A DNA stretch of 5,240 bases from positions 1 to 5,240 of the forward strand of contig JAKMDG010000047.1 of assembly GCA_022428035.1 (NCBI GenBank), in the 5' to 3' direction. Position 1 is the stretch's first letter, and each line of letters begins with the position of its first letter. This DNA is from Longimicrobiales bacterium (GTDB lineage Bacteria; Gemmatimonadota; Gemmatimonadetes; Longimicrobiales; Gaopeijiaceae). Below, piece after piece: positions 1 to 4,406 of the stretch. Made by a program: the position numbers and the translations under genes. The notes beneath the pieces are model-generated. The model was given only the letters and a program-made list of their open reading frames with translations, ran no database searches and was not told where the DNA came from.

Positions 1-400
1 GATCCATGACAGTCATCCAGTCACCCGCTCCAATCACGGAGGAGAGCACAAGGTGCCCGGCGACCATCCAACCGCTTGCAGTGAAGAGTAGCCATGCGAC
101 GACTATCCGAAGCCCGGGAGGACCAGACGGTCGCATCCTTCTCCACGCGCCCGCCATCACGAGCAGGTTAGCGGCCGTCCCGCCCACGCTCGTCAGCAAA
201 GTGCCCGGCGTCCGTAGCGCACCCCACCGGCCCGTGACGCCAAGCGCGGTAACCGTCTCCACAGAAGCTCCGAACGCACTCGCAATCAGTGCGTGTCCGG
301 CCTGATGGCCAGCGATGGCGACGCCCCAGGCGACCACAGCGGCCGCCGCTACGGTAGGGACGTCCAGGGTCGGCTGATTCGGCTTGGCCCCGATGTTCAG
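1..400 (-). CDS. M50-like polytopic membrane protein with degenerate HQAGH metal motif (C-terminus beyond left edge)
   Basis: 133 residues are visible; the gene runs off the left edge. There is a short polar N-terminus, then hydrophobic segments at about residues 15-31, 66-86 and 97-119. The end of the first segment reads H32-Q-A-G-H36 followed by ALIASAFGA. This is the position and context of the HExxH zinc site in M50 (site-2-protease-like) membrane peptidases, but with Gln for the catalytic Glu. The second segment carries GGTAANLL (73-80), resembling the conserved Gly/Asn element of M50 proteins, and GDW (126-128) may hold the third metal-ligand Asp. No ATG, GTG or TTG exists between the last in-frame stop and the first membrane segment. 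I therefore place the start at a CTG (398-400) that overlaps the upstream TGA as CTGA, with AGG five bases before it. What is seen is the motif and topology; M50 kinship is inferred. It is last in the visible operon and is probably an inactive relative or a non-peptidase. Confidence 0.6.
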   Translation of the reverse strand, partial: MNIGAKPNQPTLDVPTVAAAAVVAWGVAIAGHQAGHALIASAFGASVETVTALGVTGRWGALRTPGTLLTSVGGTAANLLVMAGAWRRMRPSGPPGLRIVVAWLLFTASGWMVAGHLVLSSVIGAGDWMTVMD

Positions 401-864
401 TCGGACCTGGACCGCATGCGGGCCTTCGAGCGCCCGGCTTCGTAGACCTCGATGAAGCGATCGACAGGCATCTGACCGATGACATCCCCGATCACATCGA
501 CTGGCAGGTCATCGAGCGTCCGGAAGCGAACGCATGACTTGCCGGCGTCGAACCTCTTACCGGTAGCCCGGTAGGCATGCTCGAACGCCTCTCGCGCACC
601 CTGGTCGGCGTAGACCGCGGACAAGTAGACCGCCATGTGGTTCTTCTGTGAGGCCAGGGCCGCGTACATGAGCGGTTCGCCGTTGTACGTCTCGGGGTAG
701 GTCGCCAGAGGTACCTGGTACGTGATCATACCCCAGTTCATGACCTCGTCATATCCGTCGGGCAGCCGCTCGAGGATCGTCTGTCGGACGGTCTCGATCG
801 CTGCGCGGCGATCCTCCGGTAGCGAGTCGAGATACTCCTGGACCGTCTTGGCATCCGATTGCAT
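397..864 (-). CDS. DUF1801 (YdhG-like) family protein
   Basis: A 155-residue soluble protein of the DUF1801/YdhG-like family. Family hallmarks are an N-terminal helical part with YLDSLPEDRR (11-20) and an E..MNWGMITYQVP stretch (40-52) that matches the family's conserved aromatic core. These are followed by LMYAALASQKNHMAVYL (65-81) and a GKSCVRFRTLDDLP segment (108-121). Members are small single-domain proteins sometimes labelled iron chaperone or YdhG; the biochemical role is not settled, so I give none. No signal peptide or membrane segment is seen. A GTG lies directly before the ATG, but the strong GAGGAGG ribosome site is only 3 bases from the GTG and 6 from the ATG, so I choose the ATG at 864. 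The gene follows the zinc-finger regulator after 21 bases and its stop overlaps the next gene's CTG start. The C-terminal tail (about 145-155) is Arg/Lys-rich. Confidence 0.88.
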   Translation of the reverse strand: MQSDAKTVQEYLDSLPEDRRAAIETVRQTILERLPDGYDEVMNWGMITYQVPLATYPETYNGEPLMYAALASQKNHMAVYLSAVYADQGAREAFEHAYRATGKRFDAGKSCVRFRTLDDLPVDVIGDVIGQMPVDRFIEVYEAGRSKARMRSRSD

Positions 865-870
865 CACGTA

Positions 871-877
871 CCTCCTC
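871..877 (-). promoter_or_regulatory. Strong ribosome binding site (GAGGAGG) of the DUF1801 gene
   Basis: On the minus strand GAGGAGG lies 6 bases before the ATG at 864 and only 3 bases before the adjacent GTG at 867, which favours the ATG. It sits inside the 21-base gap after the zinc-finger regulator. It is the best Shine-Dalgarno sequence of the six-gene run, so this gene may be translated independently of its upstream neighbour. Confidence 0.75.
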
Positions 878-885
878 TTCTCGGT

Positions 886-1233
886 TCAGCTCACACAATC
901 CGCGCACTCGGGCGCCTCTGGAAACACGAACAGCCGTTCGAACGGTATGGCTCCTCCGCACTCGGTGCACACGCCATAGGTCCCCCCGTGTACGCGCTCG
1001 AGCGCATCCCGGATCTGGGACAGACGAACCACCTCTCGCTCGCGAAGGCCTTTCGAGAGGCTCTGGTTCTGCAGGGAGTCCATTCGAGACAGTCGCCCCA
1101 CAGCGGTCTGATCCAGCTCCACGGTCCGGAGCGCCTGATCCGTGACCTTCATGCTCTTCTGGAGACGCGCCAGCTGTCGCTCGAGCTCCATTCGAAGCTC
1201 ATCGACCTGATCAGCAGACAGAGGGCTGGTCAT
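886..1233 (-). CDS. Short DksA/TraR-family zinc-finger regulator
   Basis: 115 residues. An N-terminal charged, heptad-like helical part (about 7-38) leads into VELDQTAVGRLSRMDSLQNQ (38-57), a second helix (about 60-80) and a C-terminal four-cysteine zinc finger. The finger is C89-x2-C92 with a 17-residue spacing to C110-x2-C113 (GTYGVCTECGGAIPFERL, then PEAPECADC). This is the layout of short DksA/TraR-type proteins, which enter the secondary channel of RNA polymerase; that role is known for the family and only inferred here. It is shorter than E. coli DksA (151 residues), and I do not see the DxxDxA coiled-coil tip of canonical DksA, so ppGpp-linked function should not be assumed. The ATG at 1233 has GGAG 8 bases upstream and overlaps the small protein's TGA (ATGA). 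An open frame continues further upstream, but that part is the antisense or alternate frame of neighbours and is not used. Confidence 0.9.
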   Translation of the reverse strand: MTSPLSADQVDELRMELERQLARLQKSMKVTDQALRTVELDQTAVGRLSRMDSLQNQSLSKGLREREVVRLSQIRDALERVHGGTYGVCTECGGAIPFERLFVFPEAPECADCVS

Positions 1234-1397
1234 CGTACACGCTCCGTCCAGCCGTCTACCCCGGCTACGTTGGTCACGAAGGTCAGCTCCTCGGTCAGGT
1301 ACCCGACTGTGCGGAGTACATGCACGCCGACGGGAACGATTCCCACCGCGCAATTCAGCGCGGTCGAGGCGTCGATGTCGGTGGATTGGGTGTTCAT
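1230..1397 (-). CDS. Small 55-residue protein of unknown function, coupled at both ends
   Basis: I do not recognise this protein. The reading frame starts at an ATG that overlaps the MmuM-family stop as ATGA and ends in a TGA that overlaps the zinc-finger regulator's ATG, again as ATGA. It thus fills exactly the space between two certain genes. The protein begins MNTQSTDIDASTALNC, has a mildly hydrophobic stretch (about 17-30, AVGIVPVGVHVLRT), then an acidic and polar part with YLTEELTFVTN and GVDGWTERVR at the end. There is one Cys (16), no metal motif, no signal peptide and no clear membrane segment. By my count 43 of the 55 sense codons end in G or C, which is coding-like and similar to its neighbours. 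No good Shine-Dalgarno stands at the usual distance, so translation probably depends on coupling. It could still be a spacer that happens to be open, but the double overlap argues against that. Confidence 0.62.
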   Translation of the reverse strand: MNTQSTDIDASTALNCAVGIVPVGVHVLRTVGYLTEELTFVTNVAGVDGWTERVR

Positions 1398-2341
1398 GGG
1401 CCGGTCCAATCTCCGCGGTCGACTCGTTGTCGCAACTCTGCGATCTCCGGGGGGCCGATCCGACAACAGCCACCTATGATGTTCGCTCCAGCTCGGATCG
1501 ATGCGTCGATCGACGCCATCCACGCCTCGTCTGTACCACGCCACGAGTGGGTGCTGACCTCGTAGCGCTCCCCGGAGTTCGGGTAGACGATGATCGGCAG
1601 ATCAGTCACGGAGCGGAGTCGCTCGACGAGCTCTGGCACCAACCGGGGAGCCGTACAGTTCACGCCGACAGCGGCCACACGTGAGGCTCGATCACATGCT
1701 GTCGCGACCTGTTCGATCGGCGTGCCATCCCAGAGGTGTCCGCCATCCCCGCAGCAGAAGCTGAACCACGCCCAATGGCGATCATCAGCAGCGAGCACAT
1801 TGAGCAGAGCCTCGGCTTCAGTTCCATTCGGGATCGTCTCGCACGCCATCAGGTCCGGGGCACTCGTCGCGAGCGTCTCCCAACGCTCTCGGTGAAAGGC
1901 GTCGATCTCGGCCGGGGAGGCCTCGTAGTGGCCCGTGTACTCCGAGCCGTCGGCAAGAAACGCCGCGTACGGACCGATGCTTGCCGCGACGAGAGGCGTC
2001 GACCGCGCCCCGGGCTCTCGGGCTTCCACGGCACGTCGGGCGAGCTCGGTCGAGCGGAGCAGAAGCGCCGTTGTCTCTGTTCGCTCTATACCGGCCGCTA
2101 TAAATCCGCCGTACGACGCTTGATAGCTCGACGTCGTCAGGCAATCGGCGCCAGCCGCGACGTAACTCCGGTGCGCGAGGGCGATCGCCTCGGGATCGTC
2201 CCGCAGCAGTCGCGCCGACCAGAGTTCATCGGTGAGCGCATGTCCCCTCGCCTCGAGCGCGGTCGCCAACCCTCCGTCGAGGACGACCAGCCCGCTCGCC
2301 TCGAGAAACGGACTGAAGGGATTACAGCTCAGCGACTCCAC
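1394..2341 (-). CDS. mmuM: Homocysteine S-methyltransferase (MmuM family)
   Basis: 315 residues, close to E. coli MmuM (310). The enzyme transfers a methyl group from S-methylmethionine, or less efficiently S-adenosylmethionine, to homocysteine to form methionine in the cytoplasm. The zinc and homocysteine site is complete: C229 in GVNCTAP and the Cys pair C292-C293 in IIGGCCRIGP. Other family marks are VVLDGGLATALE (19-30), TTSSYQASYGGF (69-80), SIGPYAAFLADGSEYTGHY (121-139), DLMACETIPN (163-172) and the YPNSGERY segment (253-260). It is a single-domain, cobalamin-independent type with no MetH-like extension. The start is a GTG (2339-2341) inside the last codons of the DinB-like gene, giving a 13-base overlap. 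No Shine-Dalgarno is visible and no other start lies before the conserved DGG motif, so coupled translation is likely. Its stop overlaps the next small gene. The gene symbol follows family resemblance; substrate preference is inferred. Confidence 0.9.
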   Translation of the reverse strand: MESLSCNPFSPFLEASGLVVLDGGLATALEARGHALTDELWSARLLRDDPEAIALAHRSYVAAGADCLTTSSYQASYGGFIAAGIERTETTALLLRSTELARRAVEAREPGARSTPLVAASIGPYAAFLADGSEYTGHYEASPAEIDAFHRERWETLATSAPDLMACETIPNGTEAEALLNVLAADDRHWAWFSFCCGDGGHLWDGTPIEQVATACDRASRVAAVGVNCTAPRLVPELVERLRSVTDLPIIVYPNSGERYEVSTHSWRGTDEAWMASIDASIRAGANIIGGCCRIGPPEIAELRQRVDRGDWTGP

Positions 2342-2919
2342 GGGGGCACGACTTCGTTCGTGCGGGCGTACGCGATACTCTGGCCGAGGTGCTCATGCAG
2401 ATGGACCACCGCTCGGATCCAGACATCCCCGACCGTCGTCGGCGTTCCGAGCACGACGTCTCGGTCCAGTTCGCCCGAACTCTCCTCCATGGCCCCGAGC
2501 AGGAAGTCGAATGAGCCGTCCAGAACCTGGAGCATGTCCGCTCGCGACATCTCCTGGTCCTGGTACGTCCGGAACGTCTCGACGTCGGCGGTCACACCGG
2601 TTTCGTCGGGTGCATCCCAGCCCATCAACGCGGGCACATACCAGTTATCAGCCGCAATGTGGACGTAGACCTCCGAGACGGAGCGAACACCACTCACCGG
2701 TCGCCACGCGAGGTCGTCCTCAGGTATCGCCTCTGCGAGCGACGTGAATTTCTCGTGGAGGACTCGCGTCACACGGATCAGGTCCTCCAGCTCAAGTTGC
2801 GCAGCAGCAGCCTCGGCCGTAACCGCAGCCTCCGTCGCAGCGGTGTTTTCGGCGGGCGCGCTACAGGCGGTCATCGAGATCAGGACGAGCGAGAGAGCGA
2901 GTGAACGCACGAGCCCCAT
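2329..2919 (-). CDS. DinB-like domain lipoprotein
   Basis: 196 residues. The N-terminus MGLVRSLALSLVLISMTACS is a lipoprotein signal with C19 as the lipidated residue (lipobox MTAC, with Met rather than the usual Leu at -3). An Ala/Glu-rich linker follows (20-42). Residues about 44-190 look like the DinB four-helix fold: LIRVTRVLHEKFTSLAEAIPEDDLAWRP at the start, EVYVHIAADNWYV in the middle, and VVHLHEHLGQSIAYAR near the end. H87, H173 and H177 match the three-histidine metal site of DinB/YfiT-type proteins. Such folds include bacillithiol and mycothiol transferases, but the activity of exported members is unknown to me. The open frame extends to 3045, but the ATG at 2919 is preferred: it has GGAG 6 bases upstream and places the signal peptide at the N-terminus. 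It is the first gene of the six-gene run, and its 3' end overlaps the MmuM-family start. Confidence 0.85.
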   Translation of the reverse strand: MGLVRSLALSLVLISMTACSAPAENTAATEAAVTAEAAAAQLELEDLIRVTRVLHEKFTSLAEAIPEDDLAWRPVSGVRSVSEVYVHIAADNWYVPALMGWDAPDETGVTADVETFRTYQDQEMSRADMLQVLDGSFDFLLGAMEESSGELDRDVVLGTPTTVGDVWIRAVVHLHEHLGQSIAYARTNEVVPPWSR

Positions 2920-2925
2920 GGGCAG

Positions 2926-2929
2926 CTCC
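2926..2929 (-). promoter_or_regulatory. Ribosome binding site deciding the DinB-like lipoprotein start
   Basis: GGAG on the minus strand, 6 bases before the ATG at 2919. It selects this start over longer in-frame options reaching back to 3045, in agreement with the signal peptide beginning here. Confidence 0.65.
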
Positions 2930-2943
2930 GAAAGAAAGCGAGC

Positions 2944-2972
2944 AGTAAACCACCTGAAGGGGCGAAGGTCGA
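2944..2972 (-). promoter_or_regulatory. Weak sigma70-like promoter candidate for the six-gene run
   Basis: On the minus strand TCGACC (2972-2967) and TTTACT (2949-2944) are separated by 17 bases. Each matches four of six positions of the sigma70 consensus. The placement would give a leader of some 20 bases ending in the GGAG site. Matches this weak arise by chance, so this is a candidate only; no better promoter was seen in the 182-base gap. Confidence 0.22.
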
Positions 2973-3031
2973 TCGCGCGCACGCAACTAGCAAGCGAGTG
3001 CAGGTCGTCCACGCCCACACACGAGAACCCG

Positions 3032-3056
3032 GGCCACCCTGGCAAAGAGGGTGACC
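3032..3056 (-). other. Hairpin downstream of the cyclophilin-like gene, possible terminator
   Basis: Arms 3048-3056 and 3032-3040 form nine pairs in minus-strand RNA (eight Watson-Crick and one G-U) around a 7-base loop. It lies about 45 bases after the cyclophilin-like stop and before the next operon. No U-tract follows, so it does not meet the usual form of an intrinsic terminator; it may be a weak terminator or an RNA-stabilising hairpin. Confidence 0.35.
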
Positions 3057-3076
3057 GGACCTCAACACCCGACTGT

Positions 3077-3106
3077 CAGTGCCTCGTCAACCAGTGCCTC
3101 GTCAAC
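3077..3106. repeat. Perfect 15-bp tandem duplication across the cyclophilin-like stop codon
   Basis: CAGTGCCTCGTCAAC occurs twice head to tail, at 3077-3091 and 3092-3106. The copy at 3092-3106 contains the stop codon of the cyclophilin-like gene (3102-3104); the other copy repeats it in frame downstream, giving a second stop 15 bases later. The protein is therefore unaffected. It is most simply a recent slippage duplication. Each copy carries TTGACG on the minus strand, which resembles a -35 box, but no matching -10 element follows. Confidence 0.85.
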
Positions 3107-3737
3107 GAACGGACACAGAGGTGATCGAGTCGAGCAGTGGATACTCACGATCGAGGAACACATTCCCCTTCGACGCGATCGAGTCCTCCCACTGCATGGG
3201 GGTATCGCCATAGCCCGAGTACAGTCCATCTACCGACTCCATTCCGGACACGACTCTACCCACAGGTGGGAAGCCGACGACGCTATTCCACGCCATCGCA
3301 TCCAGATTCGAGTTGTCACCCAGGTTGACGAAGAGGATGCTGGATCGTGTGCCGGGCCCACCACGCGCGAACGAGACGGCACCGCGCAGATTACTCGCGC
3401 GAGCCGGTTCGTCGGGGATGCCATTCTGCACCCACTCGGCATCCAGCTCAGGCTGACCCGAGTATCCGAACTGCGCATATCGATCGTTGACGCGATAGAT
3501 ACGCGAGCCGCTCCAATAGCCGGTCTGAGCCAGTGTCCAGACACGATCGACCCCGATCGGCGACCACGCACGCACGAACTCGACCTCGAACGGACCCTCG
3601 CTGGTTTCGAACGCGACGGTGAACGTATCAGGAGCCGAAGAGGGGGCGTCGGCAGGCGCACAGGCGGCCAGAGCCACGATCATACCCACCGTGATGCGTC
3701 GTACGTGCGCAGTGAATTGATCCACGAGGATGTTCAT
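3102..3737 (-). CDS. Cyclophilin-like peptidyl-prolyl isomerase lipoprotein, divergent active site
   Basis: 211 residues. A basic N-terminus and a short hydrophobic run end in the lipobox LAAC with C26, so the protein is probably anchored in a membrane facing the periplasm. After a Pro/Ser/Ala linker (27-37) comes a cyclophilin-type domain: FETSEGPFEVEF (43-54), YWSGSRIYRVNDRYAQFGYSG (74-94), SFARGGPGTRSSILFVNLGDNSNLD (122-146) and GRVVSGMESVDGLYSGYGD (160-178). R82 corresponds to catalytic Arg55 of human cyclophilin A. However, the spacing from this Arg to the conserved Gln is one residue shorter than usual, and SQFF is replaced by SILF. About four extra residues seem to lie before the GRVV segment. 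It may thus be a weak isomerase or a chaperone; catalysis is unproven. The ATG overlaps the cupin stop (ATGA), so the two are probably co-translated. A start at the internal Met19 would leave too short a signal sequence. Confidence 0.85.
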   Translation of the reverse strand: MNILVDQFTAHVRRITVGMIVALAACAPADAPSSAPDTFTVAFETSEGPFEVEFVRAWSPIGVDRVWTLAQTGYWSGSRIYRVNDRYAQFGYSGQPELDAEWVQNGIPDEPARASNLRGAVSFARGGPGTRSSILFVNLGDNSNLDAMAWNSVVGFPPVGRVVSGMESVDGLYSGYGDTPMQWEDSIASKGNVFLDREYPLLDSITSVSVR

Positions 3738-4123
3738 GGGTGGCCGGCGCCTTCACCCGCAGACGAGTCCAACCAGGTCGTTTCTGTGCCCACGTTGATG
3801 GCCAGATGCACGCCCGGGCCTCCAGGAGCAGCACCATGCCAGTGCTCAAGGCCGGCTTCGATCACGACGACGTCACCTGGGTCCAGCAGCAGCTCGTGAC
3901 CATCCCGGTCCACCACGGCACAACGCCCGCTCACCCCGAACAGAAGCTGGCTTTCGTTGTGCGTGTGCCAGTTCGTGCGCGCGCCTTCCTCGAATGCGAC
4001 CCGGTAAAGCCGGACAGACTCACCGTCGTCGCGACCCAGAAGCCGCTGCATCGTCGCGGGGAGTACAAAGTTGTTTGGGTCAGCCGGGTGGTGGGGCGTG
4101 GAAGACCCGTCGATGTGTTTCAT
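3734..4123 (-). CDS. Single-domain cupin protein
   Basis: 129 residues, one conserved beta-barrel (Cupin_2 type). Motif 1 is GARTNWHTHNESQLLFGVSG (47-66), with H53, H55 and Q59 as probable metal ligands; Gln replaces the Glu of the classical motif, a known variant. Motif 2 is DPGDVVVIEAGLEHWHGA (81-98), with H94 as the last ligand and Ala where Pro is common in the IPxGxxHWH pattern. The HWHGA ending resembles small cupins near carboxymuconolactone decarboxylases and quercetinase-like proteins, but no substrate can be named. No signal peptide is seen, so it is presumably cytoplasmic, although it is co-translated with an exported cyclophilin-like lipoprotein. The ATG at 4123 has no recognisable Shine-Dalgarno; the next in-frame ATG (residue 25) also lacks one and would remove little of the barrel. 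It is the first gene after a 283-base gap, so a promoter should lie in that gap. Confidence 0.87.
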   Translation of the reverse strand: MKHIDGSSTPHHPADPNNFVLPATMQRLLGRDDGESVRLYRVAFEEGARTNWHTHNESQLLFGVSGRCAVVDRDGHELLLDPGDVVVIEAGLEHWHGAAPGGPGVHLAINVGTETTWLDSSAGEGAGHP

Positions 4124-4177
4124 GCGCGTTTCGGAAGGTGTTCTTGAGACATCCTGAAAGCGACTAACGCCTATCCA

Positions 4178-4212
4178 GCTCGGACCGACGAAGATAAAGG
4201 AGGAGTCCGAGC
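4178..4212 (-). repeat. Inverted repeat upstream of the cupin gene
   Basis: GCTCGGAC (4178-4185) and GTCCGAGC (4205-4212) form a perfect 8-bp stem around a 19-base loop. The loop reads TCCTCCTTTATC at its 5' side on the minus strand, an anti-Shine-Dalgarno-like sequence. It would lie in the leader of the cupin transcript if the promoter is further upstream. Chance occurrence is quite possible. Confidence 0.35.
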
Positions 4213-4375
4213 CGGCCTACTTTAGACGAAATCCCAATGAATCCTCGCGCCCTCGGGCCTGCTCCGGGCGACCGAATTGGAAACTGATCGAACGCGTACT
4301 TTCGGACGGGTACTCCTCCACCGGGATCAAAGGCTACGATCGCGTTCGGGAGCCCGATGTAGCGGCTGACCAAAT

Positions 4376-4391
4376 CGGACTTCAAAGTCCG
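4376..4391 (-). terminator. Palindromic hairpin just after the LamG-like gene, possible terminator
   Basis: CGGACTT and AAGTCCG are perfect complements separated by two bases, beginning 15 bases after the stop codon of the right-hand gene. On the minus strand it is followed by ATTTGG, a poor U-tract, so termination is plausible but not certain. With only two central bases, the inner pairs would open to form the loop, leaving a stem of about six pairs. Confidence 0.4.
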
Positions 4392-4406
4392 CCCACACCC
4401 CCCACG

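Larger units (their letters stand above)
4124..4406. other. Intergenic region without a convincing gene
   Basis: The 283 bases hold no frame with protein-family features. A TTG-started minus-strand frame at 4164-4385 (73 codons) exists but shows no ribosome site or recognisable domain. The region is less GC-rich than the flanking genes by eye. It contains the palindrome at 4376-4391 and the inverted repeat at 4178-4212. No promoter with good -35 and -10 boxes was found for the cupin gene. Confidence 0.6.

Noticed and set aside
168..485. Minus-strand 105-codon frame across the DUF1801/M50-like junction
   Set aside because: The translation is Arg/Gly-rich without features; the overlapping frame with three hydrophobic segments and the HQAGH motif is clearly the coding one.
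859..1479. Long plus-strand open frame opposite the zinc-finger regulator and small protein
   Set aside because: It is antisense to certain genes, spans two of them, shows no family features and is expected from high third-position G/C content.
1736..2668. 310-codon plus-strand open frame opposite mmuM and the DinB-like gene
   Set aside because: Arg/Ser-rich low-quality translation antisense to two recognised genes; no domain or ribosome site.
2920..3045. N-terminal extension of the DinB-like frame up to 3045
   Set aside because: It would bury the lipoprotein signal peptide 42 residues inside the protein; the ATG at 2919 has a proper ribosome site.
3051..3899. 282-codon plus-strand open frame opposite the cyclophilin-like and cupin genes
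   Set aside because: Antisense shadow; the minus-strand proteins there have clear family motifs.
4194..4206. AAAGGAGGA on the plus strand, a perfect-looking Shine-Dalgarno sequence
   Set aside because: No start codon follows at a useful distance and no plus-strand gene is present; it is the loop of the inverted repeat.
4164..4385. 73-codon TTG-started minus-strand frame in the gap before the cupin gene
   Set aside because: No ribosome site, no recognisable family, and its start lies within the palindrome that follows the previous gene. It could be real but is not supported.
4376..4391. Plus-strand GGACTTCAAAGTCC resembling the anticodon arm of tRNA-Sec
   Set aside because: An extra symmetric base leaves no proper 7-base anticodon loop, and no T-arm or acceptor stem is found around it; it is a simple palindrome.
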